In this document: piece after piece, positions 38,729 to 48,785 of the stretch
How the letters are laid out: each line of letters begins with the position of its first letter
How positions within the stretch are numbered: the first letter of the stretch is position 1
Origin: Pseudomonadota bacterium
GTDB lineage: Bacteria; Pseudomonadota; Alphaproteobacteria; Acetobacterales; Acetobacteraceae
DNA: 64,000 nt
NCBI GenBank assembly: GCA_021798915.1
Contig: JAJZBM010000003.1
Location: 62,001 to 126,000, forward strand
Direction: 5' to 3'
Made by a program: the position numbers and the translations under genes
Notes under the pieces: generated by a model
Told to the model about the DNA's origin: nothing
The model's database searches: none
The model's input: only the letters and a program-made list of their open reading frames with translations

Positions 38729-39249
38729 CAGCCTTCCTCCCCGCAACGACGATAGGTGCAGCTCAGCGCCGGTGGCTGGCGGAGCGTCTGGAACACCACG
38801 CAATAGCGTTCGGTGGTTTCGATCAGGCGGGCGAGGGTGCGCTCATCGGCGTCGGTGTCGACCTCGAAGCGGAGCGCGATGTCCTTGATCCCGACCGGCG
38901 CCGCGCGGTCGATGCCGAGGGTGCCGCGCGCATCCCAACTGCCCTCGGCGATCACCCGCGCCTCGCGAAACGTAACCCCGCTCGCCATGGCGACGGCGGA
39001 GAGCGTGACCCCGGCGCAGGCGACCAGGGCTTCGAGCAGCATGTCCCCCGAACACGCCTCCGAGCCATCGCCGCCGGTGGCCTTGTGCAGCCCGGCCTGA
39101 ATTTCACCGCCATGGGTCATGACCCGGCAGGCGACTTCGCCCGCGACCAGCCGCGCCTCGGCGCGTGAGCCGCTGATCGCCGCCGCCGGATCGGCCCGGT
39201 AGCGCTCCTTGAGCGGCGCTTGGCGCGCCCGCAGACTGGCTTGGTCCAT
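38728..39249 (-). CDS. OsmC family protein
   Basis: GSEACSGDMLLEALVACAGVTLSAVAMASGV...LIETTERYCVVFQTLRQPPAL. Confidence 0.88.
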   Translation of the reverse strand: MDQASLRARQAPLKERYRADPAAAISGSRAEARLVAGEVACRVMTHGGEIQAGLHKATGGDGSEACSGDMLLEALVACAGVTLSAVAMASGVTFREARVIAEGSWDARGTLGIDRAAPVGIKDIALRFEVDTDADERTLARLIETTERYCVVFQTLRQPPALSCTYRRCGEEG

Positions 39250-39359
39250 GGATCCCCGTCTCCTCCGCCATCGCCGGGGTCGCGACCGCCCCGGATTGGC
39301 ACCATTGCGCCCGATCGCGGCCCGGCGGTCAACCGCGCCCCCGCCGCGGCCGCGACGCC

Positions 39360-40019
39360 CTAGCGCCTTGCGATCAGCGCAACGATCACCGCCGCGAGGA
39401 GATAAAGCGCGAGCGCGCGCAGCGGCGGGGCGAAGCGCGGCGCCCGGGTCGCGGCGGGCAGGCGTTTTTTGCCGCTGATCATTGGCCGCAACAGATTTTC
39501 GCCGCGAATCCAGCCATAGGCGAGGATCGCCAGCAGATGCACGATGATCGCGCCGAGCAAAACGTAGAAATTCCACGCATGAAACGCCGAGACGAGGTCG
39601 GAGGCGGGCTTGGCGAGGAGGGGATTGAGGGGTCCCGCGCTGTTGCGGTCGGCGCGCGCGAAAAGACCGCTCAGTGCCTGCGCGAACAACAGCACGAGCA
39701 GCAGCAGAACCATCCAGCCGCCGGCCGGATTATGCCCGACGCCCTCGCCGCCGGCGCTGCGGCGAAAAGCGGCGAGATGGGCGAGGGCGGCGCGCGGCGG
39801 CTTGAGGAAGGCCCCGAAGCGTGCCGTCTCGCTGCCGAAAAACCCCCAAAACAGGCGGAAAATCAGCAAGCTCAGGGTCACTTCCCCGAGCCGGTAGTGC
39901 AGCCACATGAGATCGAGGAACTGGCTGACATAAAGCGCCACGATCAACGCCACCAACAGCCAGTGAAACAGCCGCACCGGCGCGTCCCAGACCCTGATCG
40001 AAAGCTTGATGCCGCTCAT
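39360..40019 (-). CDS. Cytochrome b561-type di-heme membrane protein
   Basis: VWDAPVRLFHWLLVALIVALYV, LIFRLFWGFFGSETARF, FHAWNFYVLLGAIIVHLLAIL. Confidence 0.9.
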   Translation of the reverse strand: MSGIKLSIRVWDAPVRLFHWLLVALIVALYVSQFLDLMWLHYRLGEVTLSLLIFRLFWGFFGSETARFGAFLKPPRAALAHLAAFRRSAGGEGVGHNPAGGWMVLLLLVLLFAQALSGLFARADRNSAGPLNPLLAKPASDLVSAFHAWNFYVLLGAIIVHLLAILAYGWIRGENLLRPMISGKKRLPAATRAPRFAPPLRALALYLLAAVIVALIARR

Positions 40020-40063
40020 CCGTCTATCCGTTCCCCATCTTGACGCCGCCACCAGCCGCCGCC

Positions 40064-40975
40064 ATGCCGCGCGGCATGACCGCCTGGCACCCCGCGATCG
40101 AGCTGCTTTTTGCCAGCCAATGGCGTGGTCCCGCCATAGGGTTTTTTAGCGCGGCGGGCCTTGCCGGGCTGGCTCGCCGGAAACGGTTTCGCCGTCTCGC
40201 CGCCGCCGCCGCGTCGGCCGGCCTGCTGGCCGGCTGGGTCACGGAGCTCGGTCTCGCGGTGCATGAGTCGCGCCGGCTCGGAATCGCGGTGATCGCGGCG
40301 GCGGCGATGCTTCTTGGCGGAGTCGCCCTGCCGACAGCGGGCAAGCGCGGCGCGGGGCGGCGTTTGCCCACCCTCCCTCCACCGCTTGGGCTCGCCCTCG
40401 CCGGGCTCGCCGGGGCCTGGTGGCTCGGCGGCGGCGGGCGCAGCCTCGGCGCCATCGCCGCCGCCTGGCGCGGCGAATCGGTGGTCGGGCTCGCAACGAT
40501 GCTGATCGGGTTGCCGCTGCTCGCCGGACTGCGCGCAACGCCATTGCCGGCCCATTGGCCGCTCGCCGCCCTCGGTGCCGCGCTTGGCATCGCCTTCGCC
40601 GCATTCGGGACCGGCGGCGGCGCGGTCTCGCTCGCGCTCACGCTCGCCGGCGCTGTGCTCGGGGCCGGGATCGGCGGCGGGCGGGGCCATTGGCGGCAGG
40701 GCCAGAGCATCACCCTCGGCGTGGTCGCCGCCCTCGCGCTTCTCTCTGGCGCCGCCCTGCTCGGCGATGGCCGCACCCTGCACGCGCGGCCGAGCCCGGT
40801 TTGGGCCGCCGTGCTCGCGCCGCTGGCGACGCTCTGGCTGTTTGGGCGCCTCGCGCCGCGCCTATCCGGCCGGATCGGCCAGCGACTCGGCGGGGTCGCG
40901 CTCGCGAGCCTGCTCGCCCTCGTCCTGGTCGGTCTGCTCGCCTTCAGCGCCGCGGCGATCGCCGGGCTCCGCTGA
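40064..40975 (+). CDS. Hypothetical multi-TM membrane protein
   Basis: Repeated hydrophobic Gly/Ala-rich spans; alternative starts 40040 and 40076. Confidence 0.6.
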   Translation: MPRGMTAWHPAIELLFASQWRGPAIGFFSAAGLAGLARRKRFRRLAAAAASAGLLAGWVTELGLAVHESRRLGIAVIAAAAMLLGGVALPTAGKRGAGRRLPTLPPPLGLALAGLAGAWWLGGGGRSLGAIAAAWRGESVVGLATMLIGLPLLAGLRATPLPAHWPLAALGAALGIAFAAFGTGGGAVSLALTLAGAVLGAGIGGGRGHWRQGQSITLGVVAALALLSGAALLGDGRTLHARPSPVWAAVLAPLATLWLFGRLAPRLSGRIGQRLGGVALASLLALVLVGLLAFSAAAIAGLR

Positions 40976-41041
40976 CATCACCACAGGGTGATCACGATTG
41001 CGACAGACCTAGATTTGGCGCAACATGATGCTCTGATGATG

Positions 41042-42220
41042 GAAGTTTCACCCCCGCCCGCTCCGGCGCGTGCATCCCCGGGGTTTATGACCCCGCCGCG
41101 CCTCATCGTCGCCGCGATCATCGTGCTCGTCGCCGGCCTCGGCGCCGCCCTGCTATGGCGCGAACGGCCGCCAACCACCCCCCCGGAACCAGCGGCACCC
41201 ATCGCCGCCCCGGCGCCCTCGTCCACCCCCGCCGCATCTCCTGCCGCCTCATCTCCCCCCGCCGCCTCTTCCCCCGCCGCGTCTCCCGGCCCCGATGCCG
41301 CGGAAACCGCGCCGCGCTTCGATATCGTCCGCGTCACCCCCGAGGGCACGGCGGTGATCGCCGGCCGCGCCGTGCCCGGCGCCGATGTCACCGTCCTTGC
41401 GGACGGCAAAGCGATCGGCCACGTCACCGCCGATAGCGCCGGGGAATTCGTCTTCACCCCCGATGCCGCCTTCGCGCCCGGCCCGCACGCGATCAGCCTC
41501 GCGGCCAAGGCTGAAACCGGCGCCGAGACGCACAGCCTGAGCGATGTCCTGGTGGTGGTCGCCGGCAAACAGCCGGGCGAGACCGCGCCGGCCAGCGCGC
41601 TCGCAACCCTCGCCCCGAACGGCCCGGCGAGCCCCGACATGCCGAAGCTCCTGCAAGCGCCGCAACGCCTGCAAGCGCCGCCGGCCAGTGCGGCCAGAAC
41701 GCCGGAGGAAGCGGATGCCGGCGCGGCGCCGTCACCGCGGATCGAGGTGCTGGATTATGATCAGGCCGGCCATCTCCGCCTCTCCGGCCGCGCGGCGCCG
41801 GGCGATGCCGTGAGCCTCGCGATCGACGGGCAGGCGGCAGGCGAAGCGGCGGCGGACCCGAGCGGCCATTGGACGATGGCGCCACCGCGCGCGGTCTCGC
41901 CCGGGCATCACCGCCTCACGCTGGAGGCGCGTGGCCCCGATAAGGCGGTGACGGGCACGCTCTCGCTTCCGTTCCTGCGTGAAACTCTCGCCCCCGGCAG
42001 CCTCAAGCCCGGCATGATGGTGGTCCAGCCGGGGCAGAATCTCTGGCGCATCGCCCGCGAGGTCTATGGCAGCGGCATCCGCTATACGATCATTTTCGCC
42101 GCCAATCGCAACCATATCCAGCGGCCCGGCATCATCTATCCGGGTCAGACCCTGATCGTGCCGCCGGCGCCGGAAATGGCGCCGGGGCGAATCCCGGCTT
42201 CCTCCAACACGTCGAGATAA
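41042..42220 (+). CDS. LysM peptidoglycan-binding domain protein with Ig-like repeats and a TM anchor
   Basis: Pro/Ala/Ser-rich linker; two GRAVPGADVTVLADG / GRAAPGDAVSLAIDG modules; C-terminal VQPGQNLWRIAREVYGSGIRYTIIFAANRNHIQRPGIIYPGQTLIVP. Confidence 0.88.
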   Translation, partial: EVSPPPAPARASPGFMTPPRLIVAAIIVLVAGLGAALLWRERPPTTPPEPAAPIAAPAPSSTPAASPAASSPPAASSPAASPGPDAAETAPRFDIVRVTPEGTAVIAGRAVPGADVTVLADGKAIGHVTADSAGEFVFTPDAAFAPGPHAISLAAKAETGAETHSLSDVLVVVAGKQPGETAPASALATLAPNGPASPDMPKLLQAPQRLQAPPASAARTPEEADAGAAPSPRIEVLDYDQAGHLRLSGRAAPGDAVSLAIDGQAAGEAAADPSGHWTMAPPRAVSPGHHRLTLEARGPDKAVTGTLSLPFLRETLAPGSLKPGMMVVQPGQNLWRIAREVYGSGIRYTIIFAANRNHIQRPGIIYPGQTLIVPPAPEMAPGRIPASSNTSR

Positions 42221-42606
42221 GGGGCGAGCGCCAGCAGCCGGAGGGTGATCGCGGCGAGCAGATCGGTGATCACCGGCGGCTCGGCGAGGAGGATTTTCGA
42301 CAGCATCAGGAGGCGATGGTCAGGGGCTAGGACCACCCGCCATTCCGGCGGCAGAAGCGCCGGCAGGCGCGGCAGGAAGCCGAAAATCAGCGACCGTTCA
42401 CGGTGCGCCTCCGCCTGCCCGGTGCTCGGCACCCGCCCGGCGACCGCCTCGAGTTCGAGTTCGTTGCCCGACAGCAGGGCGCGGAGCGGACGGGCGCGGA
42501 AGGAAAAGGAAAACCTCGCCCGCTGTTCGGGCAGACGCGGGGCGATATGACCAAGGCCATCGATCACGAACGGACCAAGCGTCAAGGGGGCATCGATCGG
42601 CATCAA
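42145..42606 (-). CDS. Hypothetical protein, 153 aa (convergent overlap with the LysM gene)
   Basis: MMPIDAPLTLGPFVIDGLGHIAPRLPEQRARFSFSFRARPLRALLSGNEL; plausible codon use. Confidence 0.5.
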   Translation of the reverse strand: MMPIDAPLTLGPFVIDGLGHIAPRLPEQRARFSFSFRARPLRALLSGNELELEAVAGRVPSTGQAEAHRERSLIFGFLPRLPALLPPEWRVVLAPDHRLLMLSKILLAEPPVITDLLAAITLRLLALAPYLDVLEEAGIRPGAISGAGGTIRV

Positions 42607-42728
42607 CGGGTTCCTGCACGGGGTTCTCTCTCTATCGATCCGATCTTGCCCCCGATCGATGAAGCTTTCATAAACCGCGCAGACACGACCGCCGCAAGCT
42701 TTCCTCTGGTTTCGGAATCCGTCTCGGC

Positions 42729-43394
42729 ATGGCCCTCGATACGATCTTCATGGTTCTCGCCCCGCCCCATCCCGCAGCACGGCCGTTTCTGGCCGGTGGC
42801 CTGGTCGCGGTCGTGCTCGGGCTCGTGCTCGGTGCCTGGCTGTTCTGGCTCGGAATCCTCTTCGTGCTGTTCTGCCTCTATTTCTTCCGCGACCCGGAGC
42901 GCGTGGCGCCGGCGCGGCCGGGCGTCATCCTGGCCCCCGCCGATGGCCGCGTCGTCGCGGTCGCGCCGGCAGCCCCGCCGGGCGAACTCGGCCTCGGCCC
43001 GGCACCGCGCTGGCGGGTCGCGATTTTTCTCTCGGTGCTCGATGTCCATGTCAACCGCGTCCCCGCGGGCGGCACGGTCACCCGCATCGCCTATCGGCAC
43101 GGCAAATTCCTCAATGCCAGCCTCGACAAGGCGAGCGACGAGAATGAGCGCAACGCCCTCGCGATCCGCCTCCCCGACGGGCGCGAGATCGCCGTCGTGC
43201 AGATCGCCGGCCTGATCGCGCGGCGCATCCTCTGCGCGGTGCGCGAGGGCGACGCGGTCAGCACCGGGGCGCGTTTCGGCATCATCCGCTTCGGCAGCCG
43301 CACCGACCTCTATCTCCCCGAGGGGGTGCGCCCGCTGGTTGTCGAGGGGCAGCGGATGATCGGCGGCGAAACCGTCATCGCCGAGCTTGGCTGA
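42729..43394 (+). CDS. psd: Phosphatidylserine decarboxylase (archaetidylserine decarboxylase-type)
   Basis: [63 protein letters not shown]. Confidence 0.94.
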   Translation: MALDTIFMVLAPPHPAARPFLAGGLVAVVLGLVLGAWLFWLGILFVLFCLYFFRDPERVAPARPGVILAPADGRVVAVAPAAPPGELGLGPAPRWRVAIFLSVLDVHVNRVPAGGTVTRIAYRHGKFLNASLDKASDENERNALAIRLPDGREIAVVQIAGLIARRILCAVREGDAVSTGARFGIIRFGSRTDLYLPEGVRPLVVEGQRMIGGETVIAELG

Positions 43395-44215
43395 TGGCCG
43401 CGCGCCCCATGTCGCGCTTGCGCCGGCGCGTGCGGCCGCGCTTCACCGGGCTCTCCTTCAACCGCCTGATCCCCAATCTGATGACCCTGCTCGGCCTCTG
43501 CGCCGGGCTCACCGCGATCCGCCTCGGCATCGAGGGACATTTCGGCGGCGCCGCCAAGGCGATCATTCTCGCCGGTTTCATCGACGGGCTGGACGGGCGC
43601 CTCGCGCGGCTCCTCAAGGCGGTGACCCGATTCGGTGCCGAGTTCGACAGCCTGACCGATTTTCTCTGCTTCGGGGTCGCCCCGGCCTTCGTGATCTATC
43701 TCTGGTCACTGCACACCATGCATGGCTATGGCTTCGCCCCGGCACTGATTTTCGCCGTGTGCATGGCGCTCAGGCTCGCGCGCTTCAACGCCACTCTCGA
43801 CTCGGTCGCCCCGGCCTATACCTATAATTTCTTCACCGGCGTCCCGGCGCCGGCCGGCGCGCTGCTGGCGCTGCTGCCGCTGTTCATCGGGCTGGAAGCG
43901 CGCGACATGGGCTGGACATGGCTCGACGCCTTCGCCCGATTTCCGCTGTTCGACGCCGCCGTCCTGATCACCACCGCGCTGCTCCTGGTCTCGACGCTGC
44001 CGGTCTGGAGCTTCAAGAATTTCAAGGTGCCGACCACGATGGTGCTGCCGATGCTGCTTGGCACCGGGCTTTATGCCGCGTTCCTGATCGCCGATCCCTG
44101 GGCCGGGCTCGCGGTCGCCGGTCTGGTCTATCTCGGGATGCTGCCGTTCAGCGCCCGCAGCTTCCGCCACTTGCGGCGCGAGGCGGAGGGGCCGGAGACG
44201 GAACCCACGCCATGA
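43394..44215 (+). CDS. pssA: CDP-diacylglycerol-serine O-phosphatidyltransferase
   Basis: IPNLMTLLGLCAGL; DGLDGRLARLLKAVTRFGAEFDSLTD CDP-alcohol phosphatidyltransferase motif; TGATG overlap with psd. Confidence 0.94.
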   Translation: MAARPMSRLRRRVRPRFTGLSFNRLIPNLMTLLGLCAGLTAIRLGIEGHFGGAAKAIILAGFIDGLDGRLARLLKAVTRFGAEFDSLTDFLCFGVAPAFVIYLWSLHTMHGYGFAPALIFAVCMALRLARFNATLDSVAPAYTYNFFTGVPAPAGALLALLPLFIGLEARDMGWTWLDAFARFPLFDAAVLITTALLLVSTLPVWSFKNFKVPTTMVLPMLLGTGLYAAFLIADPWAGLAVAGLVYLGMLPFSARSFRHLRREAEGPETEPTP

Positions 44216-44235
44216 CCGCCGACGGTGGCGGCGTC

Positions 44236-44310
44236 TGGCTGGGGCGGGAGGATTCGAACCTCCGCATGGCGGAATCAAAATCCGCTGCCTTACCGCTTGG
44301 CTACGCCCCA
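44236..44310 (-). tRNA. tRNA-Gln (anticodon TTG), CCA encoded
   Basis: Reverse complement TGGGGCGTAGCCAAGCGGTAAGGCAGCGGATTTTGATTCCGCCATGCGGAGGTTCGAATCCTCCCGCCCCAGCCA folds as a cloverleaf. Confidence 0.95.
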
Positions 44311-44398
44311 TCGGCGCCGGGCGCGCTTCTGATACCGATCCACATGCCCGCGGTCCAGCCCGCAATCTCGTTACATCTTCCCTGCTCAGGAAAAAACC

Positions 44399-45406
44399 AT
44401 GACGCAGCGCGTCCTTGTCACCGGCGGCGCCGGTTATGTCGGAAGCCATCTCGTCGCCGCCCTGGTCGCGGAAGGCGCCGAAGTGGTGGTGCTCGATGAT
44501 CTCCGCCAGGGCCATCGCGCCGCGATCACCCGGCCTGCTGCCCTGATCGTCGGCGATCTCGCCGATCCGGCGGCACGCGCCGCCGCCTTCGCGCGCGGCC
44601 CCTTCGATGCCATCTTCCATTTCGCCGCCCTCTCCCTGGTCGGCGAGAGTATGCAGGATCCGCTGCGCTATTTCCGCGAGAATGTCGGCAACGGGATCGC
44701 CCTGATCGGGGATGCGATCCGCCACGGCGTCACCCGTTTCGTGCTCTCCTCGACCGCCAATCTGTTCGGCGGCGAGGTCGAAATCCCGATCACCGAGGCG
44801 GCAACGCTGGCCCCCTCCTCACCCTATGGCGAAAGCAAGTTCATGCTCGAGCGGGCGCTGTTCTGGGCCGATCGGGTGCATGGCCTGAAGAGCGCCTGTC
44901 TCCGCTATTTCAACGCCGCCGGCGCCGACCCCAATGGGCTGCTCGGCGAAGACCATGATCCGGAGACGCATCTGATCCCGCGCGCGATCGACGCTGCCCT
45001 CGGCCGCGCCCCGGAACTGGTGGTGTTCGGCACCGACCTTCCAACCCCGGACGGCACCTGTATCCGCGACTATATCCATGTGAACGACCTCGCGAGCGCC
45101 CATCTCGCCGCCCTCGCCCGGCTCGATCGCGGTTCCGTCGCCTATAATCTCGGCAACGGCGCCGGCCATTCGGTACGCGAGGTCATCGCCATGGTGGAGA
45201 CGGTGAGCGGCCGGCGCGTGCCCCATCGCCTCGGGCCACGGCGCGCCGGTGATCCCCCGGTTCTGGTCGCCTCCTCGGCCCGCATCCGCGAGGAAACCGG
45301 CTGGCGGCCGCGCTTTCCGGCATTGCGCGAGATCGTCGGCACTGCTTACGCCTGGCGTCTCGCGCATCCGGGCGGCTATGGCGGGCGCGAGATCGGGCTG
45401 GAATGA
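44399..45406 (+). CDS. galE: UDP-glucose 4-epimerase
   Basis: VLVTGGAGYVGSHLVAALVAEGAEVVVLDDLRQG, SPYGESKFMLE, DGTCIRDYIHVNDLA. Confidence 0.92.
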   Translation: MTQRVLVTGGAGYVGSHLVAALVAEGAEVVVLDDLRQGHRAAITRPAALIVGDLADPAARAAAFARGPFDAIFHFAALSLVGESMQDPLRYFRENVGNGIALIGDAIRHGVTRFVLSSTANLFGGEVEIPITEAATLAPSSPYGESKFMLERALFWADRVHGLKSACLRYFNAAGADPNGLLGEDHDPETHLIPRAIDAALGRAPELVVFGTDLPTPDGTCIRDYIHVNDLASAHLAALARLDRGSVAYNLGNGAGHSVREVIAMVETVSGRRVPHRLGPRRAGDPPVLVASSARIREETGWRPRFPALREIVGTAYAWRLAHPGGYGGREIGLE

Positions 45407-45416
45407 GGAAGGCCTT

Positions 45417-45530
45417 CTTTTGACTTCCGAAAAAGAAGTCAAAAGACTTTTCTCCCGGAACAGCGCCTGAGCGCTGTCCAACCAATCAAAAGTTTTTTGG
45501 TTCTTTTTTTCAAAAAAGAACCGCTTTCCT
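45417..45530. repeat. Triple-hairpin intergenic element between convergent genes, probable bidirectional terminator
   Basis: CTTTTGACTTC/GAAGTCAAAAG, ACAGCGC/GCGCTGT, GGTTCTTTTTT/AAAAAAGAACC; last hairpin related to 10787-10810. Confidence 0.75.
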
Positions 45531-45532
45531 TT

Positions 45533-46318
45533 TTACTTCCCCTCGAACGCCGGCTCGCGCCGCGCCGCCATCGCCGCCACGCCTTCGCGGAAATCCGCTG
45601 TTCGGCGCTGCCATTCCTGTTCGACGAGTTCGCGCTCGGTCGCCGCCTCGATCGCGTCGATGAAGCCGCGGCGCAGCGTTTCGCGGGTGGAGACGAGGGC
45701 GAGCGGCGCCGCAACCGCGATCTCCGCGGCGAGCGCCAGCGCCGCGGCGCGCAATTCCGCCTGCGGGACGAGGACATCGGCAAGCCCGATCGCCGCCGCT
45801 TCCTCGCCCGGGATGCGCCGGCCGGTATAGAACATCAGCGCCGCGCGCTGCGCACCGACGAGGCGCGGCAGCGTCGCGGTGAGGCCGAAGCCGGGATGAA
45901 AGCCGAGCCGGGTGAAATTGGCGCAGAATCGCGCCTCGGGGCAGGCGACACGAAAATCCGCGACCAGCGCGAGGCCGAGCCCACCGCCCACCGCCGCCCC
46001 CTGCACCGCGGCGATGATCGGCTTGCGGGTGCGAAACAGACGGATCGCCTCCTTGTAGAGATGCTTGGCCCCCCCCTCCTCGGCGAGCCCGGTCGCCGGG
46101 CGGCCGGCGAAATCGGCGCCGGCGCAGAAATTCTTGCCGGCGGCGGCGAGCACGATGGCGCGGCAGGCGGGATCGGCGTCGAACGCCTCGAAGCTCGCGC
46201 CGATATCGGCGATCAGGGCGTTATCGAAGAAATTATTCGGCGGGCGGCGGATTTCGACGAGCCCGACCCGCCCCTCACGCCACGCCGCGACATCGCCACG
46301 CACCACCTCGTTCGTCAC
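45533..46318 (-). CDS. Enoyl-CoA hydratase/isomerase family protein
   Basis: AAGKNFCAGADF, AAVQGAAVGGGLGLALVADFRVA; GTG start overlaps the livF stop (GTGA). Confidence 0.9.
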   Translation of the reverse strand: MTNEVVRGDVAAWREGRVGLVEIRRPPNNFFDNALIADIGASFEAFDADPACRAIVLAAAGKNFCAGADFAGRPATGLAEEGGAKHLYKEAIRLFRTRKPIIAAVQGAAVGGGLGLALVADFRVACPEARFCANFTRLGFHPGFGLTATLPRLVGAQRAALMFYTGRRIPGEEAAAIGLADVLVPQAELRAAALALAAEIAVAAPLALVSTRETLRRGFIDAIEAATERELVEQEWQRRTADFREGVAAMAARREPAFEGK

Positions 46319-47055
46319 GTCCTGCTCTCCTCGCTCAGCCGCTTGCCGCCGAGATAGGCGGCGCGCACATCCTCGTTGTTCCACAGCGCCTCCGGCTTGC
46401 CCGCGACCACGAGGCGCCCGGTTTCCAGGACATAGCCACGATCGGCAACCCCGAGCGCGATGCGGGCATTCTGCTCGACCAGCAGAACCGTCGTCCCGGT
46501 CTCGCGAATACGCGCGATGATGCGAAACACCTGCTGCACGATCAGCGGCGCAAGCCCAAGGGAAGGCTCATCGAGCAGCAACAACCGCGGCCGCGCCATC
46601 AACCCGCGCGCCAGCGCCACCATCTGCTGCTGCCCGCCGGAGAGCATCCAGCCGCGCGTGTCGGCGAAGCGCACGAGATCGGGAAACAGGGCGAACATCT
46701 CCTCCGCGTCACGCGCACGCGCCGCCCGCGTGCTATGGCGATTGGAAGCGCCGAGCAGGATGTTTTCGCGCACCGTGAGGCCAGGGAAAACCCGCCGCCC
46801 CTCCGGCACATGCGCGATGCCGAGCCGCACCACGCGTTCGGGATGCAGGCCCGCGATCGCCGTGCCCGCGAAGCGGATGTCACCGGCGGTTGGTGCCAGA
46901 AGACCCGAGATGCAGCGAAGCGTCGTCGATTTTCCCGCGCCATTGGCGCCGAGCAGGGTGACGATCTCGCCTTCCTCGACGGCGAGATCGAGCCCCGAAA
47001 GCGCCGCGACGGCGCCATAGGCGGCGGAGAGGCCGGAGATTTCAAGCAATGACAT
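46315..47055 (-). CDS. livF: Branched-chain amino acid-type ABC transporter ATP-binding protein
   Basis: Walker A LLGANGAGKSTTLR; signature MLSGGQQQMVALARGLMARPRLLLLDEPSLGLAP. Confidence 0.93.
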   Translation of the reverse strand: MSLLEISGLSAAYGAVAALSGLDLAVEEGEIVTLLGANGAGKSTTLRCISGLLAPTAGDIRFAGTAIAGLHPERVVRLGIAHVPEGRRVFPGLTVRENILLGASNRHSTRAARARDAEEMFALFPDLVRFADTRGWMLSGGQQQMVALARGLMARPRLLLLDEPSLGLAPLIVQQVFRIIARIRETGTTVLLVEQNARIALGVADRGYVLETGRLVVAGKPEALWNNEDVRAAYLGGKRLSEESRT

Positions 47056-48775
47056 CTTCGCCCACCTCCCCGAGATAGGCGGCAACGACATCGGGATGGC
47101 GCAACACCTCGTCCGGCGTGCCATCGGCGATGCGGCGGCCGAAATTGAGCACGGTGATGCGGTCGGAAACCTGCTCGACGAGATCCATGTCGTGCTCGAT
47201 CAGGAGAATGGTCAGGCCGTGGCCGCGCAAACGGCGCAGCAGGGCGACGAGATTCTGCTTTTCGGTGAGATTGAGGCCGGCCGCCGGCTCATCGAGCAAA
47301 AGCAGCGTCGGGTTGGCGGCGAGGGCGCGGGCGATTTCGACCAGACGCTGATGGCCATAGGGAAGGCTTGAAACCACAACCGCCGCCCGCGCCGCCATGC
47401 CGACGAAATCGAGCGCCGCCAGCGCCCGCGCCCGCCGTGACTTCGCATCCGACCCGCTGCCGGCGCGGAAGCTGCCGATCAGCACATTCTCGAACGCGGT
47501 CAGCGAGTGAAACAGGCGAATATTCTGAAACGTCCGCCCCATACCGGCGCTAGCGAGGAGATGCGGCGCGAGGCCGGCAACCTCGCGCCCGCCAAGCCGG
47601 ATGCGTCCCGCGGTCGGGCGGTAGATGCCGGAAAGCAGGTTCAGCGTCGTCGTCTTGCCCGAGCCATTCGGCCCGATCAGGGCGTGGACGGAACCACTTT
47701 CGATGACCAGATCGACCTCATCGACCGCACGCAGGCCACCAAAATGCTTGGAAAGACCATCAACTTCTAGAATCGGCCGATCCGTTGCAACGCTCGCGCC
47801 GAGGGTGAGCGGCGCCACCGCACCGCTCGGCAAATCGGGCGCGCGGCCAAACAGCCGCGTGACATACCCGAAAATTCCCTGCGGCATGAAGATCATGATC
47901 AGGATGACGGCGAGGCCATAGACGGCGAGGTAGAATTGCTTGAGGAAGCGCAGCCACTCGGGCAGAAGAATGAGAAGAGCAGTGCCAATCACCGCGCCGA
48001 TCGCCGCATCCACCCCACCGAGCAGCGCCATGGTGAGCAGAACCACGGAATCGTCGAAGGAAAATTGATCGGGGCTGATATAACGAAACGCGCCGGCAAA
48101 AAGCCCGCCGCCGAGACCACCAAGAAAAGCGCAGGCGGCAAAGGCGATGATCTTGACGCGGTTGGTATCGATCCCGGCGACCCCGGCGGCGAGTTCATTG
48201 TCGCGCACCGCCTGCATGGAAAGCCCGAGGCGGCTCGATTTCAGCCAGGCCACCAACCCCGCAATCACGAACAGGAAGACCAGACAGAGCGCGAGATAAT
48301 GCTGTGATTGGTCGAGCGCCAGAAATCCGAGATGAGGCCGCGGAATATTGGAAATTCCGTCCGGCCCGTGGCTGACCCCGATCCAGTTGGTCAAAACCAG
48401 CGTCAGGATCTCCTGGAAGCTGATCGTCACCATGGCGAGATAATGTCCGCCGAGTTTCAGCGTCGAGCCGCCGAGCACGATCCCGAAGAGAAGCGCGACC
48501 ACGGCGCCGAGGAGCAAGGATACGAAGAACGCCATGCCGAGCGTCGTCGTGCCGATCGCGACGCCATAGGCGCCGATGCCGAAAAACGCCGCCTGCGCGA
48601 TGTTGATCTGCCCGGCATAGCCGAGCACGATTGTCATCCCGAGCACCGCGATCGCGTAGGTGCTCGCCTGCATCAGCAGATTCATCAGATAGCCGTTGAT
48701 CGGCAGCGCCAACGCGAGCCCGATCGCGACGATCAGCGCCGCGAGCCAGAGCAGGAATTTGATTCCGCTTTTCAT
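47042..48775 (-). CDS. Fused LivM permease-LivG ATPase of the branched-chain ABC transporter
   Basis: N-terminal multi-TM LivM domain (GYAGQINIAQAAFFGIGAYG) followed by an ATPase (LIGPNGSGKTTTLNLLSG) in one 577-aa frame. Confidence 0.93.
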   Translation of the reverse strand: MKSGIKFLLWLAALIVAIGLALALPINGYLMNLLMQASTYAIAVLGMTIVLGYAGQINIAQAAFFGIGAYGVAIGTTTLGMAFFVSLLLGAVVALLFGIVLGGSTLKLGGHYLAMVTISFQEILTLVLTNWIGVSHGPDGISNIPRPHLGFLALDQSQHYLALCLVFLFVIAGLVAWLKSSRLGLSMQAVRDNELAAGVAGIDTNRVKIIAFAACAFLGGLGGGLFAGAFRYISPDQFSFDDSVVLLTMALLGGVDAAIGAVIGTALLILLPEWLRFLKQFYLAVYGLAVILIMIFMPQGIFGYVTRLFGRAPDLPSGAVAPLTLGASVATDRPILEVDGLSKHFGGLRAVDEVDLVIESGSVHALIGPNGSGKTTTLNLLSGIYRPTAGRIRLGGREVAGLAPHLLASAGMGRTFQNIRLFHSLTAFENVLIGSFRAGSGSDAKSRRARALAALDFVGMAARAAVVVSSLPYGHQRLVEIARALAANPTLLLLDEPAAGLNLTEKQNLVALLRRLRGHGLTILLIEHDMDLVEQVSDRITVLNFGRRIADGTPDEVLRHPDVVAAYLGEVGEDVIA

Positions 48776-48785
48776 GCCCGGCCTC

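Noticed and set aside
41220-41300. Low-complexity CCGCC/TCTCC repeats
   Set aside because: Encodes the Pro/Ala/Ser linker of the LysM protein; ordinary for envelope proteins.
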